Source: Bifidobacterium [indicum] DSM 20214 = LMG 11587
GTDB lineage: Bacteria; Actinomycetota; Actinomycetes; Actinomycetales; Bifidobacteriaceae
NCBI RefSeq assembly: GCF_000706765.1
Contig: NZ_CP006018.1
Coordinates: forward strand, 1,178,001 to 1,242,000
Length of the DNA: 64,000 nucleotides
Reading direction: 5' to 3'
The translations under genes and the position numbers were made by a program. Below the pieces are notes generated by a model. That model did no database searches, was not told the origin of the DNA, and was given only the letters and a program-made list of their open reading frames with translations. Shown piece by piece: positions 57,179-64,000 of this stretch (its first letter is position 1; the number at the start of each line of letters is the position of its first letter).

Positions 57179-59074
57179 ATGGGTACACTTCTCGATGGAA
57201 TCGACTCCCCTCAGGACCTGAAAAACCTGACCGGGGATGAACTGGACCGCCTGGCCCAGGAAATCCGTACCCTGCTCATCGATTACTGCAGACGATACGG
57301 GGGGCACCTCGGATCCAATCTGGCCGTCGTGGAGGCCACCATCGCCCTGCACAGGGTTTTTGACCTGCCCCATGATCATCTGGTCTTCGACGTCTCCCAC
57401 CAGGCCTACACCCACAAGATCCTGACCGGTCGGAAGCAGGCCTTCACCAACCCTGAGCGCTTTGGCGGCGTCTCCGGCTTCACATCCCCGGAGGAAAGCG
57501 AATACGACGACTTCGTTCTTGGACACACCGGAACCTCCATCTCCCTGGCCTGTGGCCTGGCCAAGACCCGAGACCTTGCGGGAGGCACGGGGAACGTCAT
57601 CGCCTTCATAGGAGACGGCGCCTTGAGCAGCGGCCCGGCCTTTGAAGGCCTGAACTGGGCGGCCGAACAGGGCGGCAACCTGATCATCGTGGTCAACGAC
57701 AACGAAATGTCCATCGCCGAGAACCACGGCGGACTCTACCGGTCATTGGCCGCCCTGCGGGCCACCGGCGGCCAATCCGAGCGAAATCCCTTCCGGGATC
57801 TCAACCTGGACTATCGATATGTGGAGGAGGGCAATTCCATAGGCCCCCTGGTACAGGCCTTCTCGGAAATCAAGGACATCGACCATCCGGTGGTGGTCCA
57901 TATCCACACCCGCAAGGGGCTCGGACTCGGACAGGGCAGGAGCGAAGAACCCGGAGCCGGGGCGGATGAACCCACCCTGCCGGCACTGCCGGCCGAGGGA
58001 CAGGTGGAGGCCAACCACTGGCAGAACGGCATCAAGGCCAACAGCAAGGCAGCCAATTCCCGTAAGGTCTACGGGAGAATGGCCATGCAGGCCCTCCAGC
58101 CCCGCTTCCAGAACGAACCCGGACTGGTGGTTATCTCCCCCGCAACCCCCCTGTCCAACGGCATCGATCCCGAATTCCGCAGCGAGGCGGGGCGGCATTA
58201 TCTGGATGTCGGTATCGCCGAATCACACGCCGTGGCCTTCGCGGCCGGGCTGGCCAAGGCTGGCGGAACCCCCGTCGTAGCGACCTCATCCACCTTCTTC
58301 CAGCGGGCCTATGACCAAATCGAGCAAGAGATGGCCATCAATGGGAGCGCCATCACCCTGCTGAACTTCTCCACCGGAATATCCGGGACCGATGCAACCC
58401 ACTCGGGCGCCAGCGACATCGCCATGATGAACTCCATCCCCGGACTGACCTGCCTGGCGCCCGGGAGCGGCGACGACTTCCTCCGGATGCTGGCCTGGGC
58501 CACCGGCCCCGCCCGCCGTCCTGTCGTCATTCGAGTGCCAGGAGAACGCATCCTAGCCTCCGAACGTGCGGCCGGACTGCCCGATACCCTGGAGGGTCGG
58601 CTGTCCATGGAACCCGGGATGGCTCCAGATTCCAACCACTCCGGAACCGGCACTGATTCCCAGGACCCGTGGAACTCCTACGGAATCGTGCGAAAGGGCA
58701 ATACCGTGGCAATCCTGGGGCTGGGCGACATGCTTCCCCAAGCCTGCCGGGTCGCCGATTCCCTCCGGGAGCGGGCCGGCATCAATGCGACGGTCATGGA
58801 TCCCCATCAGTATTCGCATCCTGACTTGACCACCCTGCAAGCACTGGACCGGAACCACCGTCTGGTGGTGACCATGGAAGACGGGCAGCTCCTGGGCGGA
58901 TGGGGACAAGGAATCGCTGCCAGCTGCGAGTCCAACACCATCCAAGTCCTCACCTTCGGCGCCGACAAGGAAATCAATGACCGGGTGCCCTTGACCATCT
59001 TGAATCAGCGGTACGGGTTGAACACAGAGGTTATGACCGATTCCATCATCTCGGCGCTACAAGGCAGGGACTAG
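57179..59074 (+). CDS. dxs: 1-deoxy-D-xylulose-5-phosphate synthase family protein
   Basis: A 631-residue thiamine-diphosphate enzyme of the DXS family, which makes DXP from pyruvate and glyceraldehyde phosphate for isoprenoid, thiamine and pyridoxal synthesis. GGHLGSNLAVVE, VFDVSHQAYTHKILTGRK, FIGDGALSSGPAFEGLNWA and VVNDNEMSIAENHGGL are seen. Standard DXS usually has WDVGHQAYPHK, GDGALTGGMAWEALN and NDNGMSI, so this belongs to a variant clade, and true DXS activity is likely but not certain. The ATG at 57179 is chosen on homology; the frame is open to 57053. Confidence 0.8.
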   Translation: MGTLLDGIDSPQDLKNLTGDELDRLAQEIRTLLIDYCRRYGGHLGSNLAVVEATIALHRVFDLPHDHLVFDVSHQAYTHKILTGRKQAFTNPERFGGVSGFTSPEESEYDDFVLGHTGTSISLACGLAKTRDLAGGTGNVIAFIGDGALSSGPAFEGLNWAAEQGGNLIIVVNDNEMSIAENHGGLYRSLAALRATGGQSERNPFRDLNLDYRYVEEGNSIGPLVQAFSEIKDIDHPVVVHIHTRKGLGLGQGRSEEPGAGADEPTLPALPAEGQVEANHWQNGIKANSKAANSRKVYGRMAMQALQPRFQNEPGLVVISPATPLSNGIDPEFRSEAGRHYLDVGIAESHAVAFAAGLAKAGGTPVVATSSTFFQRAYDQIEQEMAINGSAITLLNFSTGISGTDATHSGASDIAMMNSIPGLTCLAPGSGDDFLRMLAWATGPARRPVVIRVPGERILASERAAGLPDTLEGRLSMEPGMAPDSNHSGTGTDSQDPWNSYGIVRKGNTVAILGLGDMLPQACRVADSLRERAGINATVMDPHQYSHPDLTTLQALDRNHRLVVTMEDGQLLGGWGQGIAASCESNTIQVLTFGADKEINDRVPLTILNQRYGLNTEVMTDSIISALQGRD

Positions 59075-59151
59075 TACACGCCATTGGGCCCAACACCGGC
59101 CGTCGACCGGTAACTCGCCGGGCTGGGCCTATGGGTACAATGGTAGCGTTT

Positions 59152-59225
59152 GGCCCCGTAGCTCAGCTGGATAGAGCAACTGACTTCTAATCTGTAGGTC
59201 GCCGGTTCGAATCCGGCCGGGGTCA
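59152..59225 (+). tRNA. tRNA-Arg (TCT)
   Basis: The acceptor GGCCCCG pairs with CGGGGTC with one G-U pair. The anticodon is TCT in GACTTCTAATC. CCA is encoded at 59226-59228. A hairpin terminator follows. Confidence 0.95.
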
Positions 59226-59240
59226 CCAGCCAAAACCCCT

Positions 59241-59270
59241 ACCCCCATTGGAAAGTGGGGGTTTACTTTT
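59241..59270 (+). terminator. Terminator after tRNA-Arg
   Basis: ACCCCCA (59241-59247) pairs with TGGGGGT (59256-59262), followed by TTACTTTTT. It resembles the hairpin after tRNA-His. Confidence 0.75.
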
Positions 59271-59349
59271 TGACCGCCAACATCAAAAACACCCCCATTG
59301 TGTGTGCCATGTGTGTGCCATCTTTTTGCGGCGGGAGGGGGGGGGGCTA

Positions 59350-59490
59350 AACCTGGGGCCCATCCCTCCATTCCAGGTCCCCAACCTCGCCCTCCCTAGC
59401 CCCGTACCAGACGGAAGCGATATCCGTCTTCACCTACTGGTGCAGTCCGGCCAGGCGCTCGCGATCCTGCCCGCTCTGCCCTGGTCAGTC
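59350..59490 (-). pseudogene. Degenerate relative of the tRNA-His-linked remnant
   Basis: The minus strand aligns by eye with the 3' remnant at 13492-13746: CTGACCAG, GCGAGCGCCTGGCC, GACTGCACC and GATATCG blocks recur in the same order. An in-frame TAG at 59434-59436 and indels show decay. A G10 run lies at 59337-59346 just beyond. It separates tRNA-Arg from the nitrite reductase gene. Confidence 0.5.
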
Positions 59491-59542
59491 GAACCAGTCA
59501 CATTAAAACGCAATCATCGATACGCGATTACGCTGTCATCGC

Positions 59543-62242
59543 TCATGAAACCCGCAAGAGTCCATGTGCGCCCTTTTCGGCCAGGCTCATTGCATGATTG
59601 ACCATGGGGTAGTCACCCGGCTGGTCAACCCTGAATTCCACGAAGCCGCCCTGGGCGGGCAAGAGGGGCAGGACCTGGGCCCCGGCAGAGGCCGATACTG
59701 ATGGGTCTGCAGCAGCCGTTCCGCCAATCAGATAACGCCCCTCGGTCCAAACCGTATCGAACTGGGTACCGACCACATGAAAGGCCAGGGGCTGATTGGG
59801 ACCGGCATCCAGCACCCATATGCGGACCCGTTCGCCAGCCTTGAGCCCGAGCGGGTGGGCGTCATATTGGAATGCCCGACCATTGAAGGCCATGATGTCG
59901 GGGTTCATGGACACCACCTTGACGGAATCGGCCGTTCCGCCCTTGGCGCCCAGATATGTTTCCGACTGGACCAGGACATACTCGGCATCAACGGCTGGCA
60001 GGGTGCCATCATCCACGACCACCGCCCCATACATACCGTTGGCTATGTGGTTGGACATGGGTTCACTGCTGCAGTGGTACATCCAAATGCCCGCACGCTC
60101 TGCCTTGAAGGTGTACCGAAGGTCCTTGCCGGGTTCGATGTTGCGCATCATGACCTGCGGCACAGCCGGACCGGCATGGAAATCGATGGAGTGGCTCATA
60201 CTGCCCTTGTTTCGAACGGTCACTTCAAAGGTGTCGCCCACATGCCCCCTGAGTACCGGTCCCTGGGCGCGGGGGCGCGAATCCGAATCACGTGGGTCAT
60301 CGGCGTCATCGAAGCTCCACACAGTCCGTTCGAGCCCGGGAGCCACCTTTTCCTTGCGCTCCTTGATGTCCAATACATATTGCCGGACTCCCGCCCGGTT
60401 TCCGTCCTTCAGGGGCGGAAGGGCCGCTGATGCGGGATTGGACTTCTCAGCCTGGGCCTTGAGCTTGGCGGCTGTCGGAACGGAATAGTCCGCAACATCA
60501 CCAGACCCCATCGCCGCCATACCCTCCATGTGGTGGTCGCCGGCCGTGGATGCCGCCCCCTTGGCCCTGACCTTCAGCTCCATACCCATTTGACGGTGCC
60601 CCGCCAGGGAGCACCAGCCAAGGGTATCGGCCCCGATTACGCCAACATCGATACGCGCGGCCCCATCGACAGGAACCACACCCGTCTCCTTACCGTTCGC
60701 AAAAACCAGATCATGCCTTTGGTCGCCGGTGTTGCGGAAGTCTACGACCAGACGGTCGCCTGCCGGCACGGTGATTGAGTCAGGAACGAAAGCCATACCC
60801 TTCACCCCCACCGTCACCTGGGTGACATGTCCGGTGGGTTTGACGTTTTCCGCCGGCATCACGCCGTATTCCACCGCGTGGACAGAACTGTTCCCGATAC
60901 CGGATGTGTCTCCTGCCGACTTGACCAGCCCGGGACGAATCACCATCAGAACCATTCCAGCGACCAGGAGCAGGACGGTAATGGCGGTAAGGACCAAATC
61001 GTTGCGCAGCACAATCGCCTCGGGCATTCCGTCTACCGAATCCTCACCCTGCCGGCGGTGCTGCCGCTTGGATGCCAGAATCCGTTTCCCGCAGGCGGCC
61101 AGGTAGACCACGGTCATCATCATGGCCAGCATCCCCACAACATTCAGGGCATTCCCCACCTTCCACATGGGCGCGAAGAGCCGAATGGTACCCAGGAGCC
61201 GAATGAGGAGTCCGGCCTGCATGAATCCCCAGGCCACCCAGAGCAATGGGTGGAAGGGCAGGGGCCTGCGGATGACCGAGGGGACGATCATACACACGTG
61301 GGCGATGACCATGGTCAGGATGAACCCTATGGCCAGGGCATGCAGAGCCATGTCTCCCCAATAGGTCTGCGAATCCAACGGGGCGACCATCCAGATCAGA
61401 GCCGCCAGCAGACCCCATCCGTAGGCGGACATCATGCAGGTTCCCATGAATCCAGGCAGTCCACCATGTCGGAAGGTGGTTTTGGCCACATCGTGACCAG
61501 CCATAACCAGAAGAAGCAGGGCCAGGGACAATCCCAGAAGCGGATACCCAACCTGGGGAGCCATACACTGGGCAGGCAACATCAGCACCAGCAGGAGGCT
61601 CAAACCGAGTATCCCCGATTCCAGACGAACACTCGAAAAAGCGGCCCTGGCCAGTTCAACCCGCTCCCCCACTATGGTCAGTACCAGGAAGAGCAACCAG
61701 GAGGGAGAAAGAACGGCGGAGTCCAATCCAGCCACCCAACCGGCGGCCCCGACCAGACCCAACAAGGACGCAAGCGTTTGCATCAGCACTTCAGCCGATG
61801 CCTGACGGCACCATATGGCCGCATACACAGCCGTCAAGGCCAACATGGACAGGGTCCAGGGAATACCTGCCAAGAGCTCAATCCTGAGAACCCCGGACTG
61901 GGCACCCAGAGCGGAAGCCACCAGGACCATGATGCCCAGGAGCGATCCAAGCAGACCCATGGCCGGAGCCAGGAATCCCCAGCGCGGCTTGCCGGGACCG
62001 CCAGAGCGAAAGGCCACTGCCCGTTCCAGGCCTATGGCCGAGCCCAGAAACCCGTAGACCATCAAGCCTCCATGCAGGTCAGCCAGGGGGACCCTGCCGG
62101 AGGGATGAATCAGGTCGGCACGAATCAGCGCCGCAACCAGACCGAGAAGGGCCGCCAGTCCCGCACCGACCAGGAGAGCAATCCTTGCTTTGGGCAGGGC
62201 AGCCTTGTCTCCGGTCCTGCGCGTCGTCTTGTCATCCTGCAT
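59543..62242 (-). CDS. Copper nitrite reductase fused to a polytopic membrane domain
   Basis: An 899-residue fusion. Residues 1 to about 430 hold roughly 12 helices of an NnrS-like or related membrane domain (LADLHGGLMVYGFLGSAIGL, HALAIGFILTMVIAH). Residues 475-570 form a plastocyanin-like domain with copper ligands in RHDLVF and WCSLAGHRQMGM. The last 300 residues are a NirK-like two-cupredoxin unit: SHSIDFH, MYHCSS and NHIANGM give type 1 and type 2 copper ligands, SIDFH the catalytic Asp, FQYDAHPL a catalytic His and LAFHVVG the third type 2 His. It would reduce nitrite to NO at the outer face. ATG 62242 has AAGGTGG upstream; GTG 62254 is an alternative. Confidence 0.87.
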   Translation of the reverse strand: MQDDKTTRRTGDKAALPKARIALLVGAGLAALLGLVAALIRADLIHPSGRVPLADLHGGLMVYGFLGSAIGLERAVAFRSGGPGKPRWGFLAPAMGLLGSLLGIMVLVASALGAQSGVLRIELLAGIPWTLSMLALTAVYAAIWCRQASAEVLMQTLASLLGLVGAAGWVAGLDSAVLSPSWLLFLVLTIVGERVELARAAFSSVRLESGILGLSLLLVLMLPAQCMAPQVGYPLLGLSLALLLLVMAGHDVAKTTFRHGGLPGFMGTCMMSAYGWGLLAALIWMVAPLDSQTYWGDMALHALAIGFILTMVIAHVCMIVPSVIRRPLPFHPLLWVAWGFMQAGLLIRLLGTIRLFAPMWKVGNALNVVGMLAMMMTVVYLAACGKRILASKRQHRRQGEDSVDGMPEAIVLRNDLVLTAITVLLLVAGMVLMVIRPGLVKSAGDTSGIGNSSVHAVEYGVMPAENVKPTGHVTQVTVGVKGMAFVPDSITVPAGDRLVVDFRNTGDQRHDLVFANGKETGVVPVDGAARIDVGVIGADTLGWCSLAGHRQMGMELKVRAKGAASTAGDHHMEGMAAMGSGDVADYSVPTAAKLKAQAEKSNPASAALPPLKDGNRAGVRQYVLDIKERKEKVAPGLERTVWSFDDADDPRDSDSRPRAQGPVLRGHVGDTFEVTVRNKGSMSHSIDFHAGPAVPQVMMRNIEPGKDLRYTFKAERAGIWMYHCSSEPMSNHIANGMYGAVVVDDGTLPAVDAEYVLVQSETYLGAKGGTADSVKVVSMNPDIMAFNGRAFQYDAHPLGLKAGERVRIWVLDAGPNQPLAFHVVGTQFDTVWTEGRYLIGGTAAADPSVSASAGAQVLPLLPAQGGFVEFRVDQPGDYPMVNHAMSLAEKGAHGLLRVS

Positions 62243-62270
62243 GGAATCGACCACCTTGCCGTGGTTTCAT

Positions 62271-62298
62271 ATTTAATTGGATAGTTATACAATTTAAT
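62271..62298. promoter_or_regulatory. Palindrome between nitrite reductase gene and regulator
   Basis: ATTTAATTG (62271-62279) and CAATTTAAT (62290-62298) are inverted with one mismatch and a ten-base spacer. TATAC near 62286 may be the -10 of the regulator gene, which would put its transcription start near its ATG at 62301. It is a natural operator for the adjacent regulator. Confidence 0.5.
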
Positions 62299-62300
62299 CG

Positions 62301-63047
62301 ATGAGTCAGGAAATTCAAACCCCTTCCAGCGGAAACGAGACCCCCGCCAAACGACGAAACGGGGAAGCTCTGCGTTCCGCAATCCTCGACCGCATTCAGG
62401 GGGAAACCCGCTCCGGCGCCCCGGGCCTCTCCGCATATCAAGTCGGGATGATCTTCGGCATCCATCCGACAACAGCCCGCTTCCATCTCGAACATCTGGT
62501 GAAGCAGGGCAGGTTGATTCGCCACCAAGCGGAGACCGCCGGAGCGAATTCTCCGAACAGCCACAAGAGCGGCCGCGGAAGGCCGAGTATCATCTACACT
62601 CCGGCAGACCAGGAGCAGGCAAGGGAGGACATGATTGCCTCGCTCTGCATAGCCCTGGAATCATCCATCGCCGACCCTCAGGCCAGAGTCGAGTCCGCCC
62701 TTGAAGCAGGGAGAACCTGGGGCCGGCACCTGTCCAATCGGGAACACCGATCAGCCGGCGGATCTTCACCGTCAAACCCTTCCGGACCGCCACTGAACGT
62801 CCTGGAGAACCTGGGGTTCAGGCCGGAACCCATCGGAGAAGATCAACGAAGCTGCTATCTGACGGCCTGCCCCTTCATGGATGACGCCCTAGCCCACCCC
62901 ATCATCTGCACCATCCACCTGGGCATGATCCAGGGGATCATGGCAGGCAGGGGACTTCGGACAAGGACCCGATTGGAGCCCTTCGCCTCCCCGAAAGGAT
63001 GCCTCCTGGAGGTGCAGACTTCCAACAAGGCCATCGACAAGGATTGA
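62301..63047 (+). CDS. HTH regulator with C-terminal Cys cluster
   Basis: A 248-residue regulator. The N-terminal 100 residues are an ArsR-like winged helix (SAYQVGMIFGIHPTTARFHL, then EHLVKQGRLI). The C-terminal part has CYLTACPFMDDALAHPIICT and HLGMIQGIM, then a last Cys in SPKGCLLEV. This pattern occurs in actinobacterial SufR-like regulators, some of which bind an iron-sulfur cluster. Divergent from the nitrite reductase gene, it probably controls it in response to NO, oxygen or iron-sulfur status. Confidence 0.75.
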   Translation: MSQEIQTPSSGNETPAKRRNGEALRSAILDRIQGETRSGAPGLSAYQVGMIFGIHPTTARFHLEHLVKQGRLIRHQAETAGANSPNSHKSGRGRPSIIYTPADQEQAREDMIASLCIALESSIADPQARVESALEAGRTWGRHLSNREHRSAGGSSPSNPSGPPLNVLENLGFRPEPIGEDQRSCYLTACPFMDDALAHPIICTIHLGMIQGIMAGRGLRTRTRLEPFASPKGCLLEVQTSNKAIDKD

Positions 63048-63112
63048 GACGTCGAACCGGACCCGTCCACGGTCATTCCGGGCACTCCGGTTTACTGCGT
63101 CCTTGAACCGAC

Positions 63113-64000
63113 TCACCCTTTGATGAAGTGGGTCTCCATACGCCTCTGGAACCGCGTTGCCGCAAGGATGACCGCCGCCACCAGGGAAATCACGAGCATA
63201 CCGGCGAAGCTGCCGGTCACCGGATTCAGATCCAAAAGTCCGGAAAGACCCTTGAAGGCCCAGGTAGACGTGGTGAATCCCAGACTGGTGGTGGCCGAGA
63301 AGATACCCATCACCAGCGGGTACCGCCTGGGAGAGGTCAGATTGGACAGAAGGAAGGGGCAGGTGGCCATGATGATGGCACTGCCCGACCCCACCAGGAA
63401 GGCGGACAGACAGACCAGGGGGAATGAGCGGGTGACCAGGAAGAGGATCGCACCCACGGACATCAGGGCAAAGGCGGCGGGAATCGTCCATTCGCGGAGC
63501 AGACGCCGGATGCCGTTGATGCTGAGACCTATCACGACGGACGACCCCGTATTGAACATCAATGCCAGACCTGCCGCACCGGTATCTCCCAGGCCGTAAC
63601 GGGTTATGTAGACCGCCAGCTTGTTGTAAAGAACGGCCACCAAAAAGATGCTGAGGAATCCTATCAGTACGCAGGAGACGATACCCCACCAGTATTGCTG
63701 TCCAACTTCGGATGTGGGGGAATCCGAATGGTAGGTTTCCGTTTCGTCCTCCTCGACCGTGCCCACATTGGGAACCAGGAAGAAGACCATGATCAGGGCA
63801 GGCAGGGCAAGTAGATACAACCAGTAGTTATGGAGCCACCCGCCCTTGGCCAGGAAACCGCCCAGAGCAAGGATGAGCATGGATGAACCATCCTGGACAG
63901 CCAGAACCACCCCCATGAGTCCGGCCAGCCGATCCCCCCTGAAGAAGCGCGCCGAAAGGCTGGGAAGGATCGTCGTCGTGATGCCCACACCGAACCCAAC
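63113..64000 (-). CDS. MFS transporter (5' end beyond window)
   Basis: The C-terminal 295 residues of a major facilitator transporter, cut at the right edge where it reads VGFGVGITTTILPSLSARFF. About eight helices are visible, including ALGGFLAKGGWLHNYWLYLL and LFLVTRSFPLVCLSAFLVG. A charged loop near GTVEEDETETYHSDSPTSE separates the halves. Neighbourhood suggests nitrate or nitrite transport, but no NarK signature is in view, so the substrate is open. Confidence 0.75.
   Translation of the reverse strand, partial: VGFGVGITTTILPSLSARFFRGDRLAGLMGVVLAVQDGSSMLILALGGFLAKGGWLHNYWLYLLALPALIMVFFLVPNVGTVEEDETETYHSDSPTSEVGQQYWWGIVSCVLIGFLSIFLVAVLYNKLAVYITRYGLGDTGAAGLALMFNTGSSVVIGLSINGIRRLLREWTIPAAFALMSVGAILFLVTRSFPLVCLSAFLVGSGSAIIMATCPFLLSNLTSPRRYPLVMGIFSATTSLGFTTSTWAFKGLSGLLDLNPVTGSFAGMLVISLVAAVILAATRFQRRMETHFIKG

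Noticed and set aside
59129-59371. Minus-strand frame containing GRIRTGDLQIRSQLLYP
   Set aside because: This is the well-known false protein read from the complement of a tRNA gene, here tRNA-Arg.

Overview
The window looks like chromosome of a Bifidobacterium (Actinobacteria). It is GC-rich, many start codons are GTG or TTG, the str operon (rpsL-rpsG-fusA-tuf) sits beside an efp-nusB-carA-carB operon, and it carries PurT-based purine synthesis and a Zur-type Fur protein. I cannot name the species. A copper nitrite reductase fusion at the right end would be unusual for a classic gut bifidobacterium and hints at a more oxygen-exposed host such as insects; that is inference only.

Layout. 1-6 kb: carB (cut by the left edge), carA (with an apparent one-base frameshift), nusB and efp on the minus strand. 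6-10.7 kb: tuf, fusA, rpsG and rpsL on the minus strand. 11-13.2 kb: a DUF488 protein, a YwiC-like membrane protein and a DNA-deoxyinosine glycosylase, then tRNA-His. 13.4-30.3 kb: a cryptic prophage or phage remnant. Read leftward from its immunity switch (27.4-28.6 kb) it has early genes (DNA-binding proteins, RecE-like nuclease, ERF annealing protein, SSB, PD-(D/E)XK nuclease, orphan C5 methyltransferase, replication proteins). It then jumps straight to a lysis region with two holins and two endolysins. Terminase, portal, capsid and almost all tail genes are absent, and I found no integrase. The region also holds wrecked genes: the 3' end of an abiH-like gene, a frameshifted holin, a disrupted lipoprotein and a broken VOC protein.

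30.4-36.7 kb: a membrane protein with a long polar tail, L-threonine aldolase, tRNA-Gly and a methionine ABC transporter (metN-metI plus two adjacent metQ). 36.9-46.9 kb: purT, purC, purL, purF, purM and purD on the plus strand, which carry out most of the route from PRPP to SAICAR; purE and purK lie at 55-57 kb. 47-55 kb: envelope and metal functions, namely an LtaS-like enzyme, a zinc-type solute-binding lipoprotein with a palindromic operator upstream, an exported esterase paired with an MprF-like protein, and the Zur-type repressor. 57-59 kb: a DXS-family enzyme and tRNA-Arg. 59.2-64 kb: a second degenerate tRNA-linked remnant resembling the one beside tRNA-His, then a NirK-like copper nitrite reductase fused to a polytopic membrane domain, a divergent Cys-rich HTH regulator and an MFS transporter cut by the right edge.

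Most of the window is ordinary, well-conserved genome. The parts worth a second look are the phage remnant, the paired tRNA-linked remnants, and the nitrite reductase locus. Several single-base indels at short homopolymers (carA, the holin, the phage nuclease) could be genuine decay or residual sequencing error, and raw reads would be needed to tell.
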